From: Paralithodes platypus
Taxonomy: Eukaryota; Arthropoda; Malacostraca; Decapoda; Lithodidae
Assembly (NCBI GenBank): GCA_032716605.1
Contig: CM064509.1
Coordinates: 33,479,864-33,543,863, forward strand
Reading direction: 5' to 3'
DNA length: 64,000 nucleotides
The notes beneath the pieces are model-generated. The model searched no databases and was not told the DNA's origin. It saw only the letters and a list, made by a program, of their open reading frames with translations. Of this stretch, positions 31,655 to 41,528 are shown one piece after another. How positions within the stretch are numbered: position 1 is the stretch's first letter; every line of letters starts with the position of its first letter. The position numbers were made by a program, and so were the translations under genes.

Positions 31655-32535
31655 TATAAGTAGTGTAGTTGTATAAGTAGTTGTATAAGTAGTGTAGTTG
31701 TATAAGTAGTTGTATAAGTAGTGTAGTTGTATAAGTAGTGTAGTTGTATAAGTAGTGTAGTTGTATAAGTAGTGTAGTTGTATAAGTAGTGTAGTTGTAT
31801 AAGTAGTTGTATAAGTAGTGTAGTTGTATAAGTAGTGTAGTTGTATAAGTAGTGTAGTTGTATAAGTAGTGTAGTTGTATAAGTAGTGTAGTATAAGTAG
31901 TTGTATAAGTAGTGTAGTTGTATAAGTAGTTGTATAAGTATTGTAGTTGTATAAGTAGTTGTATAAGTAGTGTAGTTGTATAAGTAGTGTGTAGTTGTAT
32001 AGTAGTGTAGTTGTATAAGTAGTTTAGTTGTTTAAGTAGTGTGGTTTTATAAGTAGTTGTATAAGTAGTGTAGTTGTATAAGTAGTGTAGTTGTATAAGT
32101 AGTGTAGTTGTATAAGTAGTGTAGTTGTATAAGTAGTGTAGTTGTATAAGTAGTTGTATAAGTAGTGTAGTTGTATAAGTAGTGTAGTTGTATAAGTAGT
32201 TGTATAAGTAGTGTAGTTGTATAAGTAGTGTAGTTGTATAAGTAGTGTAGTTGTATAAGTAGTTGTATAAGTAGTGTAGTGTAGTTGTATAAGTAGTGTA
32301 GTTGTATAAGTAGTGTAGTTGTATAAGTAGTGTAGTTGTATAAGTAGTTGTATAAGTAGTGTAGTTGTATAAGTAGTGTAGTTGTATAAGTAGTGTAGTT
32401 GTATAAGTAGTGTAGTTGTATAAGTAGTGTAGTTGTATAAGTAGTTGTATAAGTAGTGTAGTTGTATAAGTAGTGTAGTTGTATAAGTAGTGTAGTTGTA
32501 TAAGTAGTGTAGTTGTATAAGTAATGTAGTTGTGG
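31655..32535. repeat. 17-bp/12-bp interleaved minisatellite
   Basis: Units GTAGTTGTATAAGTAGT (17 bp) mixed with a 12-bp form lacking GTAGT, about 55 units in 880 bp. Confidence 0.95.
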
Positions 32536-32590
32536 GGTCTGGCTAGGATGTCGGGGGGGTAAAGTAAGGGTTTTCTAATTGACTACTAGA

Positions 32591-32614
32591 TGAGTGTGTG
32601 TGTGTGTGTGTGTG
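32591..32614. repeat. (GT)n microsatellite
   Basis: About 12 GT units. Confidence 0.9.
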
Positions 32615-32664
32615 TCCAAACGCCAAGTATAACGCATGCGACTATGAAGCTACCCACATTGCAG

Positions 32665-32750
32665 ATAGTGTTATAGTGTACCGTTTAATATACATGTGCT
32701 GCTGGTATAGTGTTATAGTGTACCGTATAATATACATGTGCTGCTGGTAT
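32665..32750. repeat. 43-bp tandem duplication
   Basis: ATAGTGTTATAGTGTACCG through CTGCTGGT occurs twice, with one substitution (TTTAATA versus TATAATA). Confidence 0.85.
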
Positions 32751-32877
32751 GGCTATCAACATCAAAAGACTATAATAATTGTGTTAGGATCGGATGGGTG
32801 TACCGTTTGGACAGGTAAGTTGTGAGAGTGGGGGAATGGGTGTGAAGTGAATAAAGGGGCATTATTCACACGGGGCC

Positions 32878-33213
32878 TTAAGGGCAGATTTCCACTTGAG
32901 GGATTTTTTCTTGACTCCTTTCTCCCTCATGTTTAGCCCCATTGCTTTTCTAATTTTAAGACGTTCGCCCCATAAATTTTGACGATTTTAAGAACTTGCG
33001 ACCCATTTCTGTCAATTTTAAGACCTTTCGTGCCATTTAGGTGTCGATTTTATCCTGGCGAGCGATAGCGAGCCTGTAATTTAAGAGGAGCCGGCTTTCA
33101 GCCGGGAAATTTTTCTACCGAAAAATGTACAAATTTATCTTGAAAGGGGCTCAAGGGGGTGTAATCTTAAGCTTGATGGATATCTAGAGACCAAACTAAA
33201 AAGCTTCCCTTAA
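32878..33213 (+). mobile_element. TTAA-A MITE, full length
   Basis: TTAA at 32878-32881 and 33210-33213. Shows the cleanest internal subrepeats: TTTTAAGACGTTCGCCCCAT, TTTTAAGAACTTGCGACCCA, TTTTAAGACCTTTCGTGCCA, then the intact core and the CCGGCTTTCAGCCGG hairpin. Confidence 0.9.
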
Positions 33214-33217
33214 GAGG

Positions 33218-33386
33218 AGCTTTTAATTATTATTATTTTATTTATATTGTTATTACTATTATTTTTAATTATTATTATTTTATTTATATTGTTATTACTA
33301 TTATTTTTAATTATTATTATTTTATTTATATTGTTATTACTATTATTTTTAATTATTATTATTTTATTTATATTATTATTACTATT
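33218..33386. repeat. 42-bp A+T-rich minisatellite, 4 units
   Basis: Unit TTTATATTGTTATTACTATT plus an ATT/AAT stretch. It lies between two TTAA-A elements. Confidence 0.92.
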
Positions 33387-33387
33387 A

Positions 33388-33512
33388 TTTTTTAGTTTGC
33401 TCACTAACCTCCATCAAACTTAGAAAATACCCCCAAGACCCTCCTTCTAGATAATTTGATCATTTTTCGGTAGAAAAATTCCCTGGTCAAAGGCCGGTTC
33501 CTCCTAAATTGT
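33388..33512 (-). mobile_element. TTAA-A MITE, truncated
   Basis: TAGTTTGCTCACTAACCTCC to GGCCGGTTCCTCCTAAATT matches one half of TTAA-A on the minus strand. It stops before the core at about 33512. Confidence 0.7.
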
Positions 33513-33609
33513 GATAGATCGGCAGCAGACAATCCCAACTTTCTCGCGCTGCCGAATTAGAAACGCAAGAAAGGAGTGACTAATTGTAACTTTGTATTGT
33601 CGTGTTCTC

Positions 33610-33610
33610 T

Positions 33611-33685
<75 letters not shown>
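33610..33685. repeat. (TC)n microsatellite
   Basis: About 37 TC units. The preceding 95 bp are unassigned. Confidence 0.95.
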
Positions 33686-33687
<2 letters not shown>

Positions 33688-33799
33688 TCGCCACGTCCTA
33701 TTCTCGGTCTCTGGCTTGTACCTCCTTTGTTATCTGTTCTGTCACTTATTCCTTTCTCTCCTATGTGTATCCCATCGAACATTTCCTTTCTTCTTTGTT

Positions 33800-34101
33800 T
33801 TCTTTCTGGACCGCCTTCTCCCTCATGTTTAGCCTTGTTAATTTTGAGATCTAAAGACGTTCACCCCATTAGTTTGGCTTTAAGACCTTTCGCCCCATTT
33901 CTTTATTAATTTAAGACCCTTCTTGCCGTTTAGATGTCGATGTTTTTGTGGCGAGCGATAGCAAGCCTGCAATATAGGAGGAATCGGCCTTCGACTGGGA
34001 CATTTTTCTACCGAAAAATGTACAAATTTATCTCGAAGAGGGGTCTTGGGGGTATTATATAGGCTTAAGTTAGGTTTATGGAGGGAAAAGAATCCCCTTA
34101 A
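33800..34101 (+). mobile_element. TTAA-A MITE
   Basis: From TTCTGGACCGCCTTCTCCC through subrepeats, the core (GGCGAGCGATAGCAAGCC) and the right tail to CCCCTTAA at 34098-34101. The TTAA is shared with the next element. Confidence 0.82.
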
Positions 34102-34308
34102 GGGGGGTGACCTGCTTTCTGTTATTTCTGTCATTTTCTCTCTTTCTCTGGCCCCATTTCGGCCCCATTTCGGCCCCATTCAGCCAACTATTTTAAGACG
34201 TTTATCCCCATCTAGGTGTCGATTTCTTCCTGGCGAGCGATAGCGAGTCAGCATTATATGCAGAAATCCGGCTTCGCCGGAGAAATTTTTCTATCGAAAA
34301 ATGTACAA
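34098..34308 (-). mobile_element. TTAA-B MITE, left half, cut by array
   Basis: TTAA 34098-34101, GGGGGGTGACC, the arm with CGGCCCCATTTCGGCCCCATT (a small duplication), the core and the CCGGCTTCGCCGG hairpin, then GAAAAATGTACAAA passes directly into the 26-bp array. The right half is missing. Confidence 0.85.
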
Positions 34309-37175
34309 AACGCTATAAATACAAAATATACGTGGACACTATAAATACAAAATATACGTGGACGCTATAAATACAAAATATACGTGGACGCTATAAATAC
34401 AAAATATACATGGACGCTATAAATACAACATATACGTGGACGCTATAAATACAAAATATACATGGACGCTATAAATACAAAAATACATGGACGCTATAAA
34501 TACAAAATATACATGGACGCTATCAATACAAAATATACATGGACGCCATAAATACAAAATATACATGGACGCTATAAATACAAAATATACATGGACGCTA
34601 TAAATACAAAATATACGTGGATGCTATCAATACAAAATATACATGGATGCTATAAATACAAAATATACATGGACGCTATAAATACAAAATATACATGGAC
34701 GCTATAAATACAAAATATACATGGACGCTATCAATACAAAATATACATGGACGCTATAAATACAAAATATACATGGACGCTATGAATCCAAAATATACAT
34801 GGACGCTATAAATACAAAATATATGTGGACACTATAAATACAAAATATACGTGGACGCTATAAATACAAAATATACATGGACGCTATAAATACAAAGTAT
34901 ACATGGACGCTATAATACAAAATATACAAGGACGCTATAAATACAAAATATACATGGACGCTATAAATACAAAATATACATGGACGCTATAAATACAAAA
35001 ATACATGGACGCTATAAATACAAAAATACATGGACGCTATAAATACAAAATATACATGGACACTATAAATACAAAATATACATGGACGCTATAAATACAA
35101 AATATACATGGACGCTATAATACAAAATATACATGGACGCTATAAATACAAAATATACATGGATGCTATAAATACAAAATATACGTGGACGCTATAAATA
35201 CAAAATGTACATGGACGCTATAAATACAAAATATACATGGATGCTATAAATACAAAATATACATGGACGCTATAAATACAAAATATACATGGACGCTATA
35301 AATACAAAATATACATGGACGCTATAAATACAAAACATACATGGACGCTATAAATACAAAAATACATGCACGCTATTAATACGAAATATACATGGACGCT
35401 ATAAATACAAAATATACATGGACGCTATAAATACAAAACATACATGGACGCTATAAATACAAAACATACATGGACGCTATAAATACAAAACATACATGGA
35501 CGCTATAAATACAAAATATACATGGACGCTATGAATTCAAAATATACATGGACGATATAAATACAAAATATACATGGATGCTATAAATACAAAATATACA
35601 TGGATGCTATAATACAAAATATACATGGACGCTATTAATGCAAAATATACGTGGACGCTATAAATACAAAATATACATGGACGCTATAAATAAAAAATAT
35701 ACGTGGACGCTATAAATACAAAATATACATGGACGCTATCAATACAAAATATACATGGACACTATAAATACAAAATATACATGGATGCTATAAATACAAA
35801 ATATACATGGACGCTATAAATACGAAATATACATGGACGCTATAAATACAAAATATACATGGACGCTATAAATACAAAATATACATGGACGCTATAATAC
35901 AAAATATACATGGACGCTATAAATACAAAATATACATGGACGCTATAAATACAAAATATACGTGGACGCTATAAATACAAAATATACATGGACGCTATAA
36001 ATACAAAATATACATGGATGCTATAAATACAAAATATACATGGACGCTATAAAAATACAAAATATACATGGACGCTATAAATACAAAATATACATGGATG
36101 CTATAAATACAAAATATACGTGGATGCTATAAATACAAAATATACGTGGATGCTATAAATACAAAATATACGTGGACGCTATAAATACAAAATATACATG
36201 GACGCTATAAATACAAAATATACATGGACGCTATTAATACAAAAATACATGGACGCTATAAATACTAAATATACATGGACACCATAAATACAAAATATAC
36301 GTGGAAGCTATAAATACAAAATATACATGGACGCTATAAATACAAAATATACATGGATGCTATAAATACAAAATATACATGGATGCTAGAAATACAAAAT
36401 ATACATGGACGCTATAAATACAAAATATACGTGGACGCTATAAATACAAAATATACGTGGACGCTATAAATACAAAATATACATGAACGCTATAAATACA
36501 AAATATACATGGACGCTATAAATACAAAATATACATGAACGCTATAAATACAAAATATACATGGACGCTATAATATAAAATATACATGGACGCTATAAAT
36601 ACAAAATATACATGAATGCTATAAATACAAAATATACATGGACGCTATAAATACAAAATATACATGGACGCTATCAATACAAAATATACGTGGACGCTAT
36701 CAATACAAAATATACATGGACGCTATAAATACAAAATATACATGGACGCTATAAATACAAAATATACATGGACGCTATAAATACAAAATATACATGGACG
36801 CTATAAATACAAAATATACATGGGCGCTATAATACAAAAATACATAGACGCTATAAATACAAAATATGCATGGACGCTATAAATACAAAATATACATGGA
36901 CGCTATAAATACAAAATATACGTGGACGCTATAAATACAAAATATACATGGACGCTATAAATACAAAATATACATGGACGCTATAAATACAAAATATACG
37001 TGAACGCTATAAATACAAAATATACATTTACGCTATAAATGCAAAAATACATGGATGCTATAAATACAAAATATACGTGGACGCTATAAATACAAAATAT
37101 ACATGGACGCTATAAATACAAAATATACATGGACGCTATATATATACAAAATATACATGGACGCTATAAATACAA
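34309..37175. repeat. 26-bp minisatellite, about 110 units
   Basis: Unit CGCTATAAATACAAAATATA plus CATGGA, with variants (CGTGGA, ATGCTATAAATAC, CTATCAATAC, short AAAAATACATGG). About 2.87 kb, the largest array here. Each consensus unit contains TATAAATA. No coding frame. Confidence 0.97.
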
Positions 37176-37727
37176 GAGCCATAGTAATTCTGAAACCTAA
37201 CATTGGTCTAAGAATCCAGAATAATCAAGCTATAATTGATAGCTATTAATACGCTCAATCAAATGTAAGTAAAGTGGGAAAGCAGAGAGAAAGGGATTAC
37301 GTAATAATCCAATGCAATGGACAAGTAATTGGCATTTTATTATTGTTGTGTATTATTCTCTCTCCCTCCGACACTCTGTTTTGTATATTTATCGGCTTTT
37401 ATCTCCTTTATTCTCAGTTCTTTCCACTTATCTGTATTACTTATTTATTATTTTCTTTATATTGTCTCTACTTTTCCCTGATGCGTCCCCTCTTTCTTTC
37501 TTTTTCACCCGCTTATCTTTATTATTTCTTCATTATGTTCTTGTATTCTCTCAATTTTTCCCTGTTGCGTTCCCCTTTTCACCCACTTATCTGTATTATT
37601 GCTTTATTAGTTTCTGTATATTTTCTCTATTTTCCCTGATGTGTTCCCGCTTTCTTTCTTTTTTCACAGGAATAAATGAAAGGAATGAGGAATTAAAAAT
37701 TATATGCATAACCAAAGCATATAGGCC
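37176..37727. other. T-rich block with a strong acceptor-like site
   Basis: The T-rich part (37370-37668) has three diverged repeats of about 110 bp (TTCACCCGCTTATCTTTATT, TTCACCCACTTATCTGTATT, TTTTCTCTATTTTCCCTGATG). It ends in CTTTCTTTTTTCACAG at 37669, a good splice-acceptor pattern, followed by about 60 nt open to TAA. Leu/Phe-rich frames across it are artefacts. Confidence 0.35.
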
Positions 37728-37780
37728 CTAATAATTCTATTATTCAACAGCTGAGCTCTGGAACTCTCTCCCTGAATAGA
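37728..37780 (+). mobile_element. Jockey-like LINE fragment, tiny
   Basis: ATTCAACAGCTGAGCTCTGG and AACTCTC match 3325-3352 of the LINE at 2584-3549. Confidence 0.5.
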
Positions 37781-38205
37781 ACGAGAAGGAGGAAAGGATA
37801 AACAAGTACAGGAGGAGGAAGAAGAAGAGGGAGAAGGAGAAGGAGGGGGAGGGGGAGGAGGAGGAGGAGGAGGAGGAGGAGGAGGAGGAAGAAGAAGAAG
37901 AAGAAGAAGAAGAAGAGGAAGGAGGAGGAAGATGATTAGGAGAAGGAGGAAGATGAGGAGGGGGAACAGGAGTATGAGGAGAAGTAGAAAGAAGTGGAAG
38001 GAGGAGGAAGAAGGAGAAGGAAGAGGAGAAGTGGGAATAAGAGAAAGAAGGAAGAGGAGGAGAAGTATGAATAAGAGAAAAAGAAGGAAGAGGAGGAGGA
38101 GAAATAGGAAGAAGCGGAAGGAGGAGGAAGAAGAGAAGGAGGAGGAAGAAGAGGAGGAGGTGGGAAAGGAGAGGAAGAGGGGAAGGAGAGGACACTGTGG
38201 CTCCC
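37781..38205. repeat. (GGA/GAA)n purine tract
   Basis: Nearly pure G/A with GGAGGAGGAGG and GAAGAAGAAGA runs. Long Ser/Leu/Pro frames on the complement are artefacts. Confidence 0.9.
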
Positions 38206-38239
38206 TGTGGACTTCGGAGAACAAGATATGGATTGGAAT

Positions 38240-39090
38240 ACTAAGTAGGTATTGGGAGTAGTAGAGGTGGTGGAAGTTATGGGTATTGTAAGTATTGGGG
38301 GTACTTGGGCTGTTGTAGTAATTGGGTAGTAGGTATTGGGGTGTAGTAGAGGTGGTGGAAGTTATGGGTATTGTAAGTATTGGGGGTACTTGGGCTGTTG
38401 TAGTAATTGGGTAGTAGGTATTGGGTGTAGTAGAGGTGGTGGAAGTTATGGGTATTGTAAGTATTGGGGGTACTTGGGCTGTTGTAGTAATTGGGTAGTA
38501 GGTATTGGGTGTAGTAGAGGTGGTGTAAGTTATGGGTATTGTAAGTATTGGGGGTACTTGGGCTGTTGTAGTAATTGGGTAGTAGGTATTGGGAGTAGTA
38601 GTAGAGGTGGTGGAAGTTATGGGTATTGCAAGTATTGGGGGGTACTTGGGCTGTTGTAGTAATTGGGTAGTAGGTATTGGGTGTAGTAGAGGTGGTGTAA
38701 GTTATGGGTATTGTAAGTATTGGGGGTACTTGGGCTGTTGTAGTAATTGGGTAGTAGGTATTGGGAGTAGTAGAGGTGGTGGAAGTTATGGGTATTGTAA
38801 GTATTGGGAGGTATTTGGGCTGTTGTAGTAATTGGGTAGTAGGTATTGGGAGTAATGATAGTGGTTGAAGATATTGGTGTTGTAAGTATTGGGAGGTACT
38901 GGGCTGTTGTAGTAATTGGGTAGCAGGTATTGGGAGTAGCGTTAGTGGTTGAAGTTATGGGTATTGTAAGTATTGGGAGGTACTTGGCTGTTGTAGTAAT
39001 TGGGTAGTAGGTATTGGGAGTAGCGATAGTGGTTGAAGTTATGGGTATTGTAAGTATTGGAGGGGGGGGGGTACATGTCATAAGTGTCAT
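38240..39090. repeat. 84-bp minisatellite, about 10 units
   Basis: Marker GGGTAGTAGGTATTGGG recurs at 38324, 38409 and 38493. Later units (38850-39060) diverge (AGTAATGATAGTGGTTGAAG), and a more degenerate tail reaches 39190. Confidence 0.95.
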
Positions 39091-39190
39091 ATTATGGATA
39101 CATGTTATTGTAGTAATTGTGTACTAGGTAGAGGTAGTGGTAGAGGTTACGGATATTATAAGTACTTGGGGTGTTTTAGTAATGGTGATA

Positions 39191-39531
39191 TTAAGGGGGG
39201 TCACAGGATTTGTTTTCTCTCCTTCTCTGGATTGTATCTATTCGGCCCCATTCAGCCTACTGTTTTAAGACGTTTACTCCCATCCAGGTGTCGATTTTTT
39301 CCTGGCGAGCGTTAGCGAGCCAGCATATTTTGTTTAAAGTTTTTGACAGCAGGCTAAATTTTTACATTTTTCGATAGAAAAATGTCTCCGGCGAAGCCGT
39401 ATTTCTCCACACAATGCTGGTTCGCTATCGCTCACCAGGCAGGGGATAAACGTCTTACAACAGTAGGCTGAATGGGGCCGAATGGATACAAGCCAGAGAA
39501 AGAGAGAAAAAAAGCCTGTGACCCCCCTTAA
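39191..39531. mobile_element. TTAA-B MITE with matching ends
   Basis: TTAA at 39191-39194 and 39528-39531. Both termini are of the GGTCACAGG / CCTGTGACC type, so this copy is more palindromic than the others, whose two ends differ. Both cores are present. Confidence 0.88.
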
Positions 39532-39808
39532 GGATAAATATATATGTAGAAAAAACAGTCTCCCCTTAATGGTACTCATCTGCCCCAAGTGGTGAGGAAT
39601 ATAATATATCATTTACACGGACGGAGAAGAAACAACTTGTGTCAAACGAAGTACACTTTAGGCAATTAATTGCGGCCTGATGTTTTCGAAGCTATCCCGA
39701 ACTGAATCGAATCTTCATATTAAGTCTTGACGTAAAATTATAATTTCGAAGGTTCGTTTTCTTGTTTGAGGGTTCAATTTGGGTCAGGATTTAGGTATTA
39801 GATTAGAG

Positions 39809-39964
39809 CCACACTTAAGTGCTTCCCTAACCCTATATCGAACGAAGATAATACAACTGAGTGTTAATTTGTGACAAAGGGCTGATCATAATTCGGTTAC
39901 AAAAAATCACTATTTAGTTAAGCTTATTTCGTTCATGAAGGCTTAGGACAGCACTTAAGTGTGG
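39809..39964. mobile_element. MITE-E, complete
   Basis: Ends CCACACTTAAGTGCTTCCC and its complement-like GACAGCACTTAAGTGTGG form about 40-bp imperfect inverted repeats 156 bp apart, with the TTAA palindrome CACTTAAGTG at each end. A second, cut copy is at 44881-44965. The 275 bp to its left are unassigned. Confidence 0.65.
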
Positions 39965-40139
39965 TTTTAAAATTCTGGGGTTAAAATGGACATTCTAATT
40001 GTGACGTATGGTCCAGTCACCCCAACGGGCTACGGAGCGGCGGTGTTGGTGCGGTGCGATGGTGCCGTGTGGATCTGCGCATGCACGACGACTTTAAATT
40101 TCTCCCTTAAAATAGGCATTTCAAAACACGTCGAGCATG

Positions 40140-40205
40140 CCGTCTCGTAGCTCACTGGTAACGGTTAGGGCTCACACCCAAGAAGTCTAGCGTTTGATTC
40201 CAGCA
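40140..40205 (+). other. tRNA-like segment (pol III A and B boxes)
   Basis: A-box TAGCTCACTGG at 40148-40158 and B-box-like GTTTGATTCC at 40192-40201. The D-loop has an extra TAACG and neither acceptor nor T stem closes well, so it is a relic or SINE promoter rather than a tRNA gene. Confidence 0.4.
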
Positions 40206-40237
40206 CAATACAATAGTTTTGTTATAGAAAATAAATT

Positions 40238-40305
40238 TAGATTAGGTTAGGTTAGGTTATGTTAGTTAATGTTAGTTAGTTATGTTAGTTAGTTAGGTTA
40301 GTCTA
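40238..40305. repeat. TTAGG-like run
   Basis: TTAGATTAGGTTAGGTTAGG followed by GTTAGTTA variants. TTAGG is the common arthropod telomere unit; only three exact units are present. Confidence 0.6.
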
Positions 40306-40597
40306 ACACAAATAATATTATATATTCGGAAGAAAAAATAATCAAAGTCGTCGCTCATTCGCAAATCAACATGGCACCGCCGCACCACACCAGCACCGGC
40401 GCTGCGTACATGGCCTTCCTACACCAACCCTGAACCCAGACATATGCCGACGCAAATTTCTATCGGTTAGATCAGACAAAAAACGACATGAGTAATCCGT
40501 TGCATTACCTCACATTTTCGGTCAGCTGTTGAAAGTGACCCACCAGAGTATTATTACCAATATAATCTGGTGTGGCAGTGTGAAAGGCTCGCTCATA

Positions 40598-40934
40598 TTA
40601 AGGGGAGATTTCCACTTGAGGGATTTTTTTCTTGACTCCTTTCTTCCTCATGTTTAGCCTCATTGTTTTTTCTAATTGTAAGACGTTTACCCCACTATTT
40701 TGACGATTTTAAGAACTTTCAACCCATTTCTGTCAATTTTAAGACCTTTCGTGCCATTTAGGTGTCGATTTTATCCTGGCGAGCGATAGCGAGCCTGTAA
40801 TTTAACAGGAACCGGCTTTCAGCCGGGACATTTTTCTACCGAAAAATGTACAAATTTATCTTGAAAGGGGATCAAAGGGGTGTAATCTTAAGCTTGAAGG
40901 ATATCTAGGGACCAAACTAAAAACCTCCCCTTAA
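40598..40934 (+). mobile_element. TTAA-A MITE, full length
   Basis: TTAA at 40598-40601 and 40931-40934. Very similar to 32878-33213 (same order of subrepeats, core, CCGGCTTTCAGCCGG), so both are likely recent. Confidence 0.92.
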
Positions 40935-41035
40935 TGCCGAGTTGTTCTATGTCGTTTGTCTCCGGAATATGTCTGGTTCCGGGATGGGCGTGACTCGACC
41001 CTTAAAGACATTTATCCTGGCCCGATATGAATCCT

Positions 41036-41190
41036 TTAACCCCTTCTTTACCGGTGATGTACTTTTCATTCATATCTGGCAACTATTAGACGACTTTGTT
41101 CAGCTTAGGAAGGACGTCTAGTCGTCTACTCACTTGAAGGTCACAGACTATCTCAGTTAATCCTCCTTGTTACCATATATCCTTCCTCAG
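41036..41190 (+). mobile_element. TTAA-D MITE piece
   Basis: Begins TTTAACCCCTTCTTTACCGG, then ATCTGGCAACTATTAGACGA, CAGCTTAGGAAGGAC and CAGACTATCTCAGTTAA. The reverse complement of the 58285 piece matches the start. Confidence 0.55.
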
Positions 41191-41194
41191 ATTT

Positions 41195-41528
41195 TCTCTC
41201 TTCCCCTGGCTTGTATCCATTCGGCCCCATTCAGTCAACTGTTTTAAGACGTTTATCCCCATCCAGGTGTCGATTTCTACCTTGCGAGCGATAGCGAGCC
41301 AGCATTGTATGGACAAATCCGGCTTGAAATTTTTCTATCGAAAAATGTACAAATTTATCTTGCTGTCAAAACAAAAATATATATATGCTGGCTCGCTATC
41401 GTTCGCCAGGAAAATATTGACACCTAGATGGGGGTAAACGTCTTAAAACAGTAGGCTGAATGGGGCCGAATGGATACAAGCCAAAGAGAGGGAGAGAAAG
41501 AGAAAAAAAGCGAGTTGGGCTCCCTTAA
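41195..41528 (-). mobile_element. TTAA-B MITE, left terminus lost
   Basis: From the pyrimidine tract and GGCTTGTATCCATTCGGCC to GTTGGGCTCCCTTAA (41525-41528). The CCGG hairpin is shortened (CCGGCTTGAAATT). The left TTAA is not found. Confidence 0.82.

Larger units (their letters stand above)
40024..40418. mobile_element. foldback element FB1 with tRNA-like and TTAGG core
   Basis: Arms 40024-40095 and 40343-40418 are imperfect inverted repeats (GGCGGTGTTGGTGCGGTGCG against CGCCGCACCACACCAGCACC; ACGACGACTTT against AAAGTCGTCG). The G+C-rich arms stand out from A+T-rich flanks. The loop holds the tRNA-like segment and TTAGG-like repeats. Confidence 0.6.

Noticed and set aside
34309..37175. CRISPR-like repeat array
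   Set aside because: Units are directly tandem with no unique spacers, in eukaryotic sequence.
37740..38224. Leu/Ser/Pro membrane-like proteins on the minus strand
   Set aside because: Complement of a pure GGA/GAA tract; composition only.
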